The translations under genes were made by a program, and so were the position numbers. From positions 1 through 64,000 of IMG/VR virus record IMGVR_UViG_3300046314_000223: a stretch of 64,000 nt of DNA; one strand, 5' to 3'. The stretch comes from a virus. Shown piece after piece: positions 1-8,503 of the stretch. Numbering within the stretch: position 1 is the first letter of the stretch; every line of letters starts with the position of its first letter. The notes below the pieces were generated by a model that was given only the letters and a program-made list of their open reading frames with translations, was not told the DNA's origin and searched no databases.

Positions 1-687
1 GGTGGGGGCGGCGCTGGTTATTCAAACCAAATCGCTGGAGGGGGCGGTGGAGGTGGCGGACAGGTGATTATTGATAGACCCGTTACCGTATCTACTTCAA
101 CGACTGTTACTATTGCTTCTGGTGGTTCCGGTGGGGCATTCCCAAATGGCAACGGAACAAACGGCGGAACATCTACATTTGGCGCATTGTTGTCTGCTAT
201 AGGTGGCGGGTTTGGTGCTGGTGGCGGACAGTATGGAGTTTCTGGTGGATCGGGTGCTTCCGGTGGTGGTGGCGGTGGGCATCAATCATCGTCTGGCGGT
301 CCCGGTGGTGGGGCGGGTGGCATTGGTATCAATCGACCAATCACAAATATTGCTGGAGAAATTTATCAGCGATTTGGTGGGTCTGCTACATCTGGGCACC
401 CAGGCGCGGCGGGTATAAACGATCTGGGCAACGGTTCACAAGAAACGTCTTTGGAACAATTTGGAGGGGCTGGCGTAAACGGTTTCGGTGGGGGTGGTGG
501 TGGCGGTCGGTATTATGGTATTAGCAGAGGTAGTTCTGGTGGTGGTAATGGAGCATCGTCGCAGCCAACATTAACGGCTCCAGTTGCGGGTACAGCAAAT
601 ACCGGTGGTGGTGGCGGCGGCGCATCTAACTCCTATGCAGGCGCAGCAGGTGGTTCCGGTTTCTGCCGCGTGGTCTGGTTTGAGTAA
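1..687 (+). CDS. Glycine-rich tail/adhesin-like protein (5' end missing)
   Basis: The reading frame is open from base 1 and stops with TAA at 685-687, so the start lies upstream of the window. The visible ~228 residues are dominated by glycine runs broken by short hydrophobic strands (GGSGGAFPNGNGTNGG and similar). This composition is typical of phage tail-tip adhesins and glycine-rich fibre domains that fold as polyglycine-II sandwiches, as in the T2 gp38-type adhesin. That family link rests on composition and position beside fibre genes, not on a specific motif. It probably sits at the distal end of a tail fibre and contacts the host surface. Confidence 0.75.
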   Translation, partial: GGGGAGYSNQIAGGGGGGGGQVIIDRPVTVSTSTTVTIASGGSGGAFPNGNGTNGGTSTFGALLSAIGGGFGAGGGQYGVSGGSGASGGGGGGHQSSSGGPGGGAGGIGINRPITNIAGEIYQRFGGSATSGHPGAAGINDLGNGSQETSLEQFGGAGVNGFGGGGGGGRYYGISRGSSGGGNGASSQPTLTAPVAGTANTGGGGGGASNSYAGAAGGSGFCRVVWFE

Positions 688-698
688 GGAATAAAATC

Positions 699-1175
699 AT
701 GCAATACGCACTAATCAAAAATGGCAGCGTTGTCAATACAATTGTAGCAGAACAAGAATTCATCGCATCTATTACTTCTGAATATGACCATATTGAGGCA
801 CTTGATACTCTCCATGAACAAGGTCTGAATATCGGTATGGGGTGGACTTGGAATGGTGAGTTTCATGCTCCTGTCGTAATCCCTGTTGACCCTCCCGCCC
901 CAGTTACTCAAACACGCCACATCACTCAATTGGCGTTCATGACACGTTTCACCGATGCCGAAGCCATTGCGCTGGACTTGGCGTCTATTGGAGCCACTGT
1001 TGAGGCTGCTTCTATGCGACGTTATTTGGACAAAGTTAAAGTCGCCAAGCATATTGACCTTGACCGACCGGATACTCGTGCTGGTGTGCAGATGCTGGAA
1101 ACTATTGGTCTGTTGTCTGCCGGTCGCGCTCTGCAAATCTTGGACGCACCAATCGAGCCAAGCGAACGAGCATAA
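699..1175 (+). CDS. Hypothetical tail-fibre-associated protein
   Basis: 158 residues, starting 11 bases after the glycine-rich gene. The N-terminus (MQYALIKNGSVVNTIVA) has the short beta-hairpin form often seen at the start of small phage tail-fibre accessory or assembly proteins. A Pro-rich linker (VDPPAPV, about residues 64-70) leads to a helical C-terminal half. No catalytic motif is visible. Position in the fibre operon suggests a tail-fibre accessory or chaperone role; this is inference from context. Confidence 0.6.
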   Translation: MQYALIKNGSVVNTIVAEQEFIASITSEYDHIEALDTLHEQGLNIGMGWTWNGEFHAPVVIPVDPPAPVTQTRHITQLAFMTRFTDAEAIALDLASIGATVEAASMRRYLDKVKVAKHIDLDRPDTRAGVQMLETIGLLSAGRALQILDAPIEPSERA

Positions 1176-1176
1176 A

Positions 1177-1389
1177 ATGCCAACAATCAATCTGTTGCCA
1201 TCATCAGGAACCGGAACGTCAACCGAGACCATCATTGAGTTGGTTCCTGATGATATGACGGTATCGGCGCTATCTGTTGATGTCACCGGAGTTGAGGATA
1301 AGTCACTGCTTATGTTTGATGCTGCACGATCAACATGGGTAACCACAAGAAACATAGAGAATCATTTCATTAACGGAGGTCAATACTAA
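1177..1389 (+). CDS. Small hypothetical protein in fibre operon
   Basis: 70 residues, start ATG at 1177, one base after the preceding TAA, and its own TAA abuts the next ATG at 1390. A GGAGGT ribosome-binding site for the next gene lies in its last codons. The sequence begins MPTINLLPSSGTG and has a beta-rich middle and an aromatic C-terminus. No family recognised. The tight packing between fibre genes makes it a likely real virion-associated or assembly gene. Confidence 0.6.
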   Translation: MPTINLLPSSGTGTSTETIIELVPDDMTVSALSVDVTGVEDKSLLMFDAARSTWVTTRNIENHFINGGQY

Positions 1390-3294
1390 ATGGCAACAAT
1401 CAATCGAATTAAGCGCTCAGAGACAGCAGGCAATCCACCTACGCTGGCTCAGGGCGAACTGGCATACTCTGCACTGGCAGACAACGGAGCAAACGGCGGT
1501 GACCGTCTGTATATTGGTATGGGCACTGAGACTGCTGGCGATGCAGTCAATCATGTGGTCATTGGTGGTAAATTCTTCACCGATAAGCTGGATCATGCCA
1601 ATGGCGTGGTCACGGCTGATTCTGCCTTGGTGGTTGATTCCAGCAAGAAGCTGGATGAACTGAATGTTGATAACGTCACCATCAATGGTAATACCGTCTC
1701 TACGACCGATACCAATGGCGACCTGATTCTTGCTCCAAATGGAACGGGTAAGGCTGTCATCTCTGGTAATGCATTCCCTAATACTCAGGGTATTGCTGAC
1801 CAGTATCTGAAGACCGATGGCGCTGGCGCTCTTTCTTGGGCTACCATTCCGTCCGGTTCGTTTACCATTGCTGGTGATACTGGCACTGACGTATTCACTA
1901 CCGGCGAAACGCTGACCGTTGTTGGCGGGGCTGACCTGACTTCTGTTGTCACTGACAATACCATCACAATCAATGCCGATGCATCGCTGGCTCGCCGTGC
2001 AGATGTCACCTATGTGGGTACGACTGAGATTGCGCTGAACCGTGCTTCTGGTTCTCAAGACCTGACCGGCATTACCGGATTGGTCTTGGATGGGTCCACT
2101 TCCGGCATCACAACCTTGGTTGCTTCTGCTGATGCTGGTGAGGAAACGATTACGCTTCCCGCTGCTACAGGTACTGTTGCTCTGACTAATCAGAAGCTTA
2201 ATACCTTTGCCGCCACGTCATCCGCTGAATTGGCTGGTGTTATCTCCGATGAGACTGGATCTGGTGCTCTGGTGTTTGGGACGTCCCCAACACTGGTTAC
2301 ACCTAACATTGGTGCAGCCACTGCCGATTCTATCACCGGTTCCGGTGCCCTGATCATCACTGCTGGTGGTTCCGATGCAAACGTGACTCTGGCTCCAACC
2401 GGAACGGGCTCCGTTGATGTATCGAACAAGCGAATCAGTTCTGTTGCCGAACCAACTCAAGCAACCGATGCTGCAACAAAGTCCTATGTGGATTCCAAGG
2501 CATCCGGTCTTGACCCAAAGGAATCAGTCAAAGCAGCTACGACAACCAGCATCACCCTGATTGGTCTGCAGACCGTTGATGGTGTTGGTCTGAGTAACGG
2601 CGATCGCGTTTTGGTTAAGGATCAGGCAACTGCATCCGAAAACGGCATTTATGTTGCAGATACCAATTCATGGGTTCGCTCCACGGATGCCAATGATTCC
2701 ACCAAGGTCACCCCCGGTCTGTTTACATTTGTCGAGCAGGGCGATACTCAGGCCGATACCGGCTGGACACTGGCTACGGATGGCGTAATCAACCTGAATG
2801 TAACTGACCTGTCTTTCACGCAATTCTCCAGCGCCGGATCGGTTGTTGCTGGAGCCGGTCTGACCAAGACGGGCAACACTCTGGACGTTGTTGTTGGTGG
2901 CGGCGTTGCTATCGTCGGTAACACTGTTCAACTGGATGCCACAGTTGCTGGCGGTGGCTTGACACTGACCTCTGGTGTTCTGAATGTGGTTGGCACGACA
3001 GATCGAATTGCTGTTGCTGCCGATTCGATTGACATTGCATCTACCTATGTTGGTCAGGCATCCATCACCACGGTTGGTACTCTGACTGCCGGTGAGTTGG
3101 GTTCTGGCTTCACAACGGTTGCTGTTGCTCAGGGCGGTACCGGCGCAACTTCCTTGACTGCTCGCGGTGTTGTGATTGGTAACGGAACGTCTGCTGTGTC
3201 TACGGTGGTATCTGGAACCGATGGTTCTGTGCTGATGGCGGATGCTACCGGCAACCCATACTGGTCTAACGTCATTGATGGCGGCACTTATTGA
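1390..3294 (+). CDS. Tail fibre-like structural protein
   Basis: 634 residues with a strong GGAGGT ribosome-binding site. The N-terminus (INRIKRSETAGNPPTLAQGE) is the type found on virion structural proteins of T4-like cyano- and pelagiphages. The body is beta-rich, low in Cys and Trp, with degenerate repeats such as NGDLILAPNGTGK and ANVTLAPTGTGSVDVSNKR, which suggest a trimeric fibre shaft. The C-terminal part carries AQGGTGATSLTARGVVIGNG, a motif common near the tips of phage fibres. Likely a long or side tail fibre; the receptor-binding role is inferred. Confidence 0.8.
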   Translation: MATINRIKRSETAGNPPTLAQGELAYSALADNGANGGDRLYIGMGTETAGDAVNHVVIGGKFFTDKLDHANGVVTADSALVVDSSKKLDELNVDNVTINGNTVSTTDTNGDLILAPNGTGKAVISGNAFPNTQGIADQYLKTDGAGALSWATIPSGSFTIAGDTGTDVFTTGETLTVVGGADLTSVVTDNTITINADASLARRADVTYVGTTEIALNRASGSQDLTGITGLVLDGSTSGITTLVASADAGEETITLPAATGTVALTNQKLNTFAATSSAELAGVISDETGSGALVFGTSPTLVTPNIGAATADSITGSGALIITAGGSDANVTLAPTGTGSVDVSNKRISSVAEPTQATDAATKSYVDSKASGLDPKESVKAATTTSITLIGLQTVDGVGLSNGDRVLVKDQATASENGIYVADTNSWVRSTDANDSTKVTPGLFTFVEQGDTQADTGWTLATDGVINLNVTDLSFTQFSSAGSVVAGAGLTKTGNTLDVVVGGGVAIVGNTVQLDATVAGGGLTLTSGVLNVVGTTDRIAVAADSIDIASTYVGQASITTVGTLTAGELGSGFTTVAVAQGGTGATSLTARGVVIGNGTSAVSTVVSGTDGSVLMADATGNPYWSNVIDGGTY

Positions 3295-3322
3295 TTACTG
3301 TCAATAGGTAAATACATACACA

Positions 3323-3343
3323 GGGGCTTCTTAGCCCCTTTTT
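3323..3343 (+). terminator. Rho-independent terminator after fibre gene
   Basis: Perfect 6-bp stem GGGGCT/AGCCCC with a TCTT loop followed by TTTTT. It lies 28 bases after the stop of the 634-residue fibre gene. Confidence 0.85.
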
Positions 3344-3367
3344 CTTTCCTTATTAGGACATTCGATA

Positions 3368-3670
3368 ATGCCACAACAGGTTATCTTAAAGAAGTCATCG
3401 GTCACATCCAAGATTCCAACAATCGGAGACTTGGAATTCGGTGAACTTGCAATCAATTATGCAGACGGTCGCCTTTATTACAAGGATTCGACTGTTGCAA
3501 TCAAATACTTCATCAATTCAGATCAGATAGCCGCTGCATATCAGCCAACATTGGTATCTGGGTCTAACATCAAAACGGTCAATGGTTTATCTCTGGTTGG
3601 CTCTGGAGATATCACTGTTGGTGGAGCATCAATCAGTGATGCAATGGCTGTTGCAATCGCACTAGGGTAA
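3368..3670 (+). CDS. Small fibre-family structural protein
   Basis: 100 residues. The N-terminus (MPQQVILKKSSVTSKIPTIG, then DLEFGELAINYADGRLYYKD) is a module that begins many T4-like cyanophage and pelagiphage virion proteins. Here it is almost the whole protein, followed by a short LTVNGLSLVGSGDITVGG-like segment typical of fibre tails. It may be a truncated fibre or a short adaptor. It sits just downstream of a terminator and may be read from its own promoter. Confidence 0.65.
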   Translation: MPQQVILKKSSVTSKIPTIGDLEFGELAINYADGRLYYKDSTVAIKYFINSDQIAAAYQPTLVSGSNIKTVNGLSLVGSGDITVGGASISDAMAVAIALG

Positions 3671-3675
3671 AGAAA

Positions 3676-4395
3676 ATGATCACATTGGCACTTGTATTGG
3701 AAGCCTTGGCTTATATCGGAATTGGGTTTGTTGGATTCCTCTTGTTTGCACATAATCCAATTATCCCAACTATCAGAATCCTGATGCTTCCGATCCCAGA
3801 CAAATTCAACTGCATTTTCTGTTTTTGGGGCGCATGGTTCCGTTCATTACTGACATTCATTCCAGACATTCTATCCCCAGTCATTGTTCCTATTGCCCTG
3901 TTGTTCACCAAGTGGGAAGATGACAAGTTACCATGGATTTTTTCTTGGTGGGATAATGATGCCAGTATCAATGGCGACGTCAGGACAGATGATTCGTCTG
4001 ATGGTAAGGATGGATGGGGGCTCAGGCATGTTCCTGTTGAGGATACACCAGAAGCCAGAGCCATGTGTTACTGGGCTAAAAACGCACACCCACGAAGTTT
4101 CAAGGCAAGGTATATCTGGTTGGGCTTGCGAAATCGTGCATCATACTTGTCAATGCTGCTGGGTAAAGATCACCCTCCGGTTGATGCTCAATTATGGGAA
4201 TCGGGTAATGCCTACAGACCTGATTATACTGGATGGCGAGTTCACCGAATCGGGAATATCTGGCGTTATTTTGAAACGGTCAAGGTCGGACCTATATTCT
4301 TCCGGTTTCATTATGGCTACAAGATTCCCAAGATTCCTCATTCCAAGGTTGCCATGGTGACTGCCATTGCATTCTCATTCCAGAAGGCAGACTGA
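3676..4395 (+). CDS. Membrane-anchored protein of unknown function
   Basis: 239 residues, starting 5 bases after the previous stop. Two hydrophobic N-terminal segments (about residues 2-26 and 53-77) flank a Cys/Trp-rich turn (FNCIFCFWGAWF), predicting two membrane passes. The soluble C-terminal part is rich in Trp, Arg and His (WAKNAHPRSFKARYIWLGLR). Similar proteins occur as uncharacterised genes in other phages. No enzymatic motif recognised. Confidence 0.6.
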   Translation: MITLALVLEALAYIGIGFVGFLLFAHNPIIPTIRILMLPIPDKFNCIFCFWGAWFRSLLTFIPDILSPVIVPIALLFTKWEDDKLPWIFSWWDNDASINGDVRTDDSSDGKDGWGLRHVPVEDTPEARAMCYWAKNAHPRSFKARYIWLGLRNRASYLSMLLGKDHPPVDAQLWESGNAYRPDYTGWRVHRIGNIWRYFETVKVGPIFFRFHYGYKIPKIPHSKVAMVTAIAFSFQKAD

Positions 4396-4396
4396 T

Positions 4397-4738
4397 ATGG
4401 TCAAGTATAGAAACATTTTCATCTACCCACACTCTCCCTACTCTCAGGTCATTACGATCAAGAATCCAGACCAGACAGTAGATGATGTCACTGGATATAC
4501 AGGCAGAATGTATCTGGCAAAGCATCATGAATCGGCCACCAAGTATGCGGTTGACCTGATCATCGAAAATGCTGCTGGCGGGATGATGAAGGCATCATTG
4601 GCTCCCGAGTCAACTGCAATATTGCCGGTCGGAACCATGATGTATTCTGTTTTCGTCACCCCTCCCGGCGATGAAGAACGGCTGATTATGCAGGGGGCAG
4701 CGGTTATTGAACCTACCATCCACCCGGCGTTACCATAA
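4397..4738 (+). CDS. Ig-like / BppU-N-like small structural protein
   Basis: 113 residues from ATG 4397; an upstream ATG at 4367 would overlap the previous gene and is less likely. The pattern of an N-terminal strand, DVTGYTGRMYLAKHH, 'PESTAILPVGTMMYSVFVT' and a final GAAVIEP strand matches the layout of baseplate-upper-protein N-terminal domains (DUF2479/BppU_N type) that connect fibres to baseplates. The assignment is by fold pattern only. Its last 9 bases overlap the convergent terminase gene. Confidence 0.5.
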   Translation: MVKYRNIFIYPHSPYSQVITIKNPDQTVDDVTGYTGRMYLAKHHESATKYAVDLIIENAAGGMMKASLAPESTAILPVGTMMYSVFVTPPGDEERLIMQGAAVIEPTIHPALP

Positions 4739-6898
4739 TCCACTGGACTGTCTGACCTGCCATACATCACCGTTGAATATGACGGTTTCTTCCTCTATTG
4801 CTGGCATTCCATCATCCAAGAATCCGATTGGGGCTAATTGCTCATCAAATTCCTCAATCTGCTTCTTGATGAATGCCTGCCTCAGTGAGAAGTCGAACAG
4901 TTCTCGGAACACAGCCTCCTGCACCAAGTAACCAAACATCACCAAGCACATAACCAAGTCATCATGCTTGCCTTCTTCTGCCTTGTATGACGTTCCTGAC
5001 CGGGTGAACGTGGAAAGTTCCTCCAGAATCTCATGGTCATTTATGATCAGGTGATCCGATTCAACCAATGTCTTTAGTTGGTCACACCCAATGGCCTTGG
5101 TTCTCTTGGTGGTTCTGATGCCCGGAGTCTTTTGCTTGCCACCAGCACCTTCCTTAATTTTGTCATTGACTGACATATAGACATTTTCATATTCCAAGTC
5201 ATAGAAAAGAATATCAGCAACCTGCTGACCAAGGTCATTGGTTTCTATCAGGACAAAGGCATCATTAAATCGTTTGGCGACTTTCATTATTACCTCTGGA
5301 TACATCAGAGTGTTGATTGAGTTGCAGCTAAACTTGGCAACAATTTTATATGGCATCTGGTTGATATCAAATACCACAAAGGCCGATGAGTCCAAGTCAG
5401 CACCTCTGGCCGTATCGACTGTGATGACATAGTTCCCTCCGGGAGAATCTGTGGTCTTCTTGATCGGGGGTTCAAATTCGGTGTAGTTTGGAAACAGAAC
5501 ATTTCCGGTCTTGTGTGGAATCTGAGCCAGCTTTCCGCCTGAGATTAGTGTATAGCTACTTCCTTGGAAAACACAGTTGTGATGGACAATTCCATCCGCA
5601 ATGTATGAATTTGTTGGATTCTTTACGTTTACCGGATCATACAGAGTCGTAAACGAGTCCTCGGACGTTACACAAACAACTCTAACTCCATTAGACAGCT
5701 TTGTTGTTGGCTTTAGGGATTTTGCCTTGATGAAACCTTTGTTGGTTTTAACAAGATGATCTGTTGAACAAATCAGCGTCTTTCCGGTATTGACTGTGAT
5801 CTGGACGTTGGTTTTCTTCTGCTTAACGGATATACCATCAAAATTACACCAGCCGTAATCGGTCATGATCTGATACTTGGAATCAGACGACATATCAATC
5901 AGTCGATATGCTTCTGTCATGGATGCGGAAATTTCCTTGTTTGTATTGGTGTCCTTTAATTGAATGATACTGTCCCCATGCAGGCATTCCACCTCTTGAG
6001 CAAACTTAACTGGTCCGAGAATGGAAAATTGTTCGTCTGCCCATGCTTGAGTTCTCTTTGGGTGCTGCTTCCAACTTGTATATACTGGGTGGAATCCATT
6101 AATCCCTTGTTCAGCCTCGACCCACATCTTGTAGAAATGATTCATACCATTTGGGGTGGACACAATAATCATCTTGGATGATTCAGCAGAAGAAATCGTC
6201 GGGAATACAGATGCAATGAACTCATCCGCCAATCCGGGACGCAGGAATGCAAATTCGTCCAATGCCAATAGGGAAATTGAGCTACCTCGAACAGCAGAGG
6301 CGGATGTGGCAGCGCATGATACCTTGGAGCCGTTCTCCAACATGAACGATGTCTTGTTCCATTCCTTGACGCCCTGCTGAAGCCATTTTGGACACGCTTC
6401 GATGATGAATTGGACTCGGGAGAAAATGTCCTTGGCCGTATTCATCTTGTTTGCCAAGATCATGGAGTTCTTAGAATCATTGAACAATGTATACCATGCA
6501 ATATATCCAGCCAAGGTTGTGGAGTTGTGCGACAATATTCCGTTGGTGTAGTATCTATGGTCTTCAGAATCAACGGACAGATCATACATATTTTCGATGA
6601 TTCCCGTATTTGCCACGGATTTCACCGACTCCAGCCCAACATCGGTATAAATTTTTTGACCCGGAATCAAGTCCTTGACGAAAACTTCCTCATGATCTGA
6701 TGTGAATACAATGTGTGTATCCGCACAACCAAGCGAATACCCATTATCCAAGACCAATCGGTATTTGGTATATTCTATGGTCTTATTGGCCGAAAGTATT
6801 GGTTGATACCCAGAATCCGTCAGAATTTCCCAATCAGAGACGTCAAACTTCTCTATAAACTTTCTCTCTACACCGTCAGATAATTTATTTTTGCCCAT
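4730..6898 (-). CDS. terL: Terminase large subunit, C-terminal half (split-intein C-part plus second mini-intein)
   Basis: 722 residues. Residues 1-125 are a C-intein ending ILSHN; residues 126-304 continue the gp17-type ATPase from STTLAGYIAW and include Walker B (LLALDEFAF). Residues 305-441 are a second, uninterrupted intein starting Cys-Leu-His-Gly-Asp and ending HHN before Cys. Residues 442-722 are the nuclease half, with acidic motifs VDTARG, IETNDLG and GKHDDLVM, equivalent to the metal-binding acidic residues of T4 gp17. With the N-half at 7999-8379, removing both inteins gives about 549 residues, compared with 610 for T4 gp17. The protein is the ATP-driven motor and headful nuclease of DNA packaging. 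The gene runs opposite to gp18-gp23. Confidence 0.93.
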   Translation of the reverse strand: MGKNKLSDGVERKFIEKFDVSDWEILTDSGYQPILSANKTIEYTKYRLVLDNGYSLGCADTHIVFTSDHEEVFVKDLIPGQKIYTDVGLESVKSVANTGIIENMYDLSVDSEDHRYYTNGILSHNSTTLAGYIAWYTLFNDSKNSMILANKMNTAKDIFSRVQFIIEACPKWLQQGVKEWNKTSFMLENGSKVSCAATSASAVRGSSISLLALDEFAFLRPGLADEFIASVFPTISSAESSKMIIVSTPNGMNHFYKMWVEAEQGINGFHPVYTSWKQHPKRTQAWADEQFSILGPVKFAQEVECLHGDSIIQLKDTNTNKEISASMTEAYRLIDMSSDSKYQIMTDYGWCNFDGISVKQKKTNVQITVNTGKTLICSTDHLVKTNKGFIKAKSLKPTTKLSNGVRVVCVTSEDSFTTLYDPVNVKNPTNSYIADGIVHHNCVFQGSSYTLISGGKLAQIPHKTGNVLFPNYTEFEPPIKKTTDSPGGNYVITVDTARGADLDSSAFVVFDINQMPYKIVAKFSCNSINTLMYPEVIMKVAKRFNDAFVLIETNDLGQQVADILFYDLEYENVYMSVNDKIKEGAGGKQKTPGIRTTKRTKAIGCDQLKTLVESDHLIINDHEILEELSTFTRSGTSYKAEEGKHDDLVMCLVMFGYLVQEAVFRELFDFSLRQAFIKKQIEEFDEQLAPIGFLDDGMPAIEEETVIFNGDVWQVRQSSGLW
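5576..5986 (-). other. Mini-intein in TerL (continuous, second site)
   Basis: 137-residue in-frame insertion. It starts at Cys (codon 5986-5984) after FAQEVE and ends at Asn (5578-5576) before CVFQGSS; the joined product reads QEVECVFQGSS, which matches T4 gp17 around YECEFLGSS. It has intein block A (CLHGDS), block B (ICSTDHLV), block F/G (IADGIVHHN) and Cys+1. No endonuclease domain is present. From memory, the site and sequence resemble the atypically split AceL-TerL intein, but here the intein is one piece. Confidence 0.9.
6524..6898 (-). other. C-intein of split TerL intein
   Basis: First 125 residues of the C-terminal terminase ORF. It contains block B-like CADTHIVFTSDH, a DLIPGQ block D-like turn, and the C-terminal YTNGILSHN followed by Ser+1. 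It pairs with a 37-residue N-intein at 8002-8112, so the break lies near the N-terminus of the fold (atypical split). Confidence 0.88.
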
Positions 6899-6908
6899 TC
6901 GTATTCTT

Positions 6909-7970
6909 CTAATATGTCGTTTTCTGATTTTGATTCAACGTAGTTTGCCAATTCATTGCCGAGACTCCCCTAAGAGTCTCGCTGAAACCAAATACGCCAT
7001 GTTGCTCTGCTAGTGTGATTGTCTTATCGGAAAAATCGTGCTTGACCAAACATTCCAATTTGGCAATTAGGTCAAGATCGCCTTCCATTGTATATACAAC
7101 CTCACAACCATCCATTTGCTTCTTGGTATATCGCTGGTCCATTCTGCGTGAAGTGATTCCAAATTTCAGGAGGTCATTTGGAAGTGAGACCATATAGAAC
7201 AGCCCCTTGATATTTACGTAAAGATCAGAGTCAATCAGACCGTAGTTGGTATTGATTGCTTTCCGGCGATTGATGTCTTGAATTTCCTCTGGGGATTTGG
7301 AGTTCATGACCCCAATCCATTTGCTCTGTCTCTCTTTCCAGATTCTGCGACCTTCTTTCTCACCATGCTTCTTTATACAAACTTCCAGAGAAAATGTCCT
7401 CTGTCGGTCAGATAGTGCAAGTTCAGCTTCCCGTTGAGACATTCCTTTGGACAGATAGTATTCTATTCTTGTGGATTCATTTTGTGGATTTGCTGCCTTT
7501 GTTTCTTTAGCTGCATCAGCAGTTTCTCGAATTTTCTGAGCCTTTTCTTCCTCAGTCAACCCATCGTATTTTAGGAATTTATCTGAGAACGCGGAAAATT
7601 TGCCTCCGTGTTGGTATCCGGGATTTTTCTCACCTTTTATTGAATCTTTCCGCGTCTGGCATATAACTTCAGCATTGTATTTTGCTTTATATTCATCTAC
7701 AGTCAACCCATGTGTATATACGTGTCTGGCAATACTCGTTGCTTGCATCCCACATAATTTACACTCCACATATTCGTCTGGATGGGCATCTATAAATTTT
7801 GATATAGTCGATACTCGTCGCCGCTCATTTAATTTAATTTTCTGTGCCTGTTTATATGCTTCATCAGCAACCATTGAACATTTGGCTGAGCACGTAACCC
7901 TTTTGTAGTTTCCAGTTGGTGACGTTAACACGCCCTCGCATATTTTGCAAGTTTTTTGAATTGGTTCCAT
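6909..7970 (-). CDS. Free-standing GIY-YIG homing endonuclease with zinc fingers
   Basis: 353 residues, located between the two halves of the broken terminase gene, with only 28 and 10 bases of spacing. The N-terminus has a four-Cys cluster (CKIC...CSAKC). A MucR/Ros-like finger follows (CKLCGMQ...RHVYTHG, then VDEYKAKYN), a DNA-binding module often found in phage homing enzymes. The C-terminal region (GLFYMVSLPNDLLKFGITSR followed by ..RYTKKQ and ..AKLECLVKHDF) fits a GIY-YIG-type nuclease of the T5orf172 kind, with FYMV, KFGIT and the catalytic Glu. It probably cleaves intein-less terminase alleles and spreads the split arrangement. Confidence 0.8.
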   Translation of the reverse strand: MEPIQKTCKICEGVLTSPTGNYKRVTCSAKCSMVADEAYKQAQKIKLNERRRVSTISKFIDAHPDEYVECKLCGMQATSIARHVYTHGLTVDEYKAKYNAEVICQTRKDSIKGEKNPGYQHGGKFSAFSDKFLKYDGLTEEEKAQKIRETADAAKETKAANPQNESTRIEYYLSKGMSQREAELALSDRQRTFSLEVCIKKHGEKEGRRIWKERQSKWIGVMNSKSPEEIQDINRRKAINTNYGLIDSDLYVNIKGLFYMVSLPNDLLKFGITSRRMDQRYTKKQMDGCEVVYTMEGDLDLIAKLECLVKHDFSDKTITLAEQHGVFGFSETLRGVSAMNWQTTLNQNQKTTY

Positions 7971-7998
7971 AATAAATCTCCAAAATCAAGAGTTGTAA

Positions 7999-8379
7999 TT
8001 ATACAACATCAGAATCCCTCTTTACCATGGAATGAAACTCAGCAGCGGAAATTTCCATTATTTCCCCGGTTTTTTTGTTCCTTATCGTGTATTTTGTGTC
8101 GCCTTCGTGACACTTGCCCATCTGCCGGGGTAACTTACCGACAGTTTTCCGATTCTCATGAAAAGACAGAATCAGTTCCTTCTGATACCCAAACAACTTA
8201 AATGGGACAACCCCATCATCCAATGAAATGATCCGACCATATACCTCCAAGAAATAAATTGGGTCTTTGGAGCACTTTTCATATTCAAGTATTTGATCCT
8301 GAGTAAACTGAATAGATTCCCCAACTTGCTTCAGATGTGGATTGTTCAGGTAACCCTTGGGTGTTTTTTGTATAGCCAT
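7999..8379 (-). CDS. terL: Terminase large subunit, N-terminal half plus split N-intein
   Basis: 126 residues. Residues 1-89 are the gp17 N-terminus, ending in the Walker A-like PRQMGK; residues 90-126 begin with Cys (CHEGDTKYTI) and form a very short 37-residue N-intein ending at TAA. The Walker A loop is finished only after trans-splicing to STT at the start of the C-extein (RQMGK-STT, compared with SRQLGKTT in T4 gp17). Neither half can bind ATP normally alone, so packaging depends on splicing. No large terminase copy without the break is seen in the window. Confidence 0.92.
   Translation of the reverse strand: MAIQKTPKGYLNNPHLKQVGESIQFTQDQILEYEKCSKDPIYFLEVYGRIISLDDGVVPFKLFGYQKELILSFHENRKTVGKLPRQMGKCHEGDTKYTIRNKKTGEIMEISAAEFHSMVKRDSDVV
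8002..8112 (-). other. N-intein of split TerL intein (37 residues)
   Basis: The N-intein begins at Cys (codon 8112-8110) directly after Lys of the Walker A motif and stops after KRDSDVV. Canonical N-inteins are about 90-110 residues, so a 37-residue N-piece with a 125-residue C-piece is an atypical N-terminal split. Confidence 0.85.
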
Positions 8380-8458
8380 AATGTTCTTTTAAGTAAAGTC
8401 GCCATGATTCAGATGGCATGGTGCAATTTACTTATTGGATGGCAGAAAACAAAAAAGC

Positions 8459-8465
8459 CTAAATA
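8459..8465 (+). promoter_or_regulatory. Late promoter motif CTAAATA (sheath)
   Basis: CTAAATA, followed by TATAAAC, 38 bases before the sheath ATG. This heptamer recurs before other structural genes here and matches the late-promoter consensus of T4-like cyanophages (T4: TATAAATA, read by the gp55 sigma factor). Confidence 0.75.
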
Positions 8466-8503
8466 TATAAACTAACTTTTTTACTTCATAAAGGAAGAAT
8501 ATC

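Noticed and set aside
1-687. GGT/GGC-rich low-complexity DNA as a repeat array
   Set aside because: It is the glycine-rich coding sequence; repeat units are irregular. No CRISPR-like array was seen anywhere in the window.
3308-3314. GTAAATA upstream of the 100-residue fibre gene
   Set aside because: The terminator at 3323-3343 lies between it and the gene, so a promoter here would be stopped at once.
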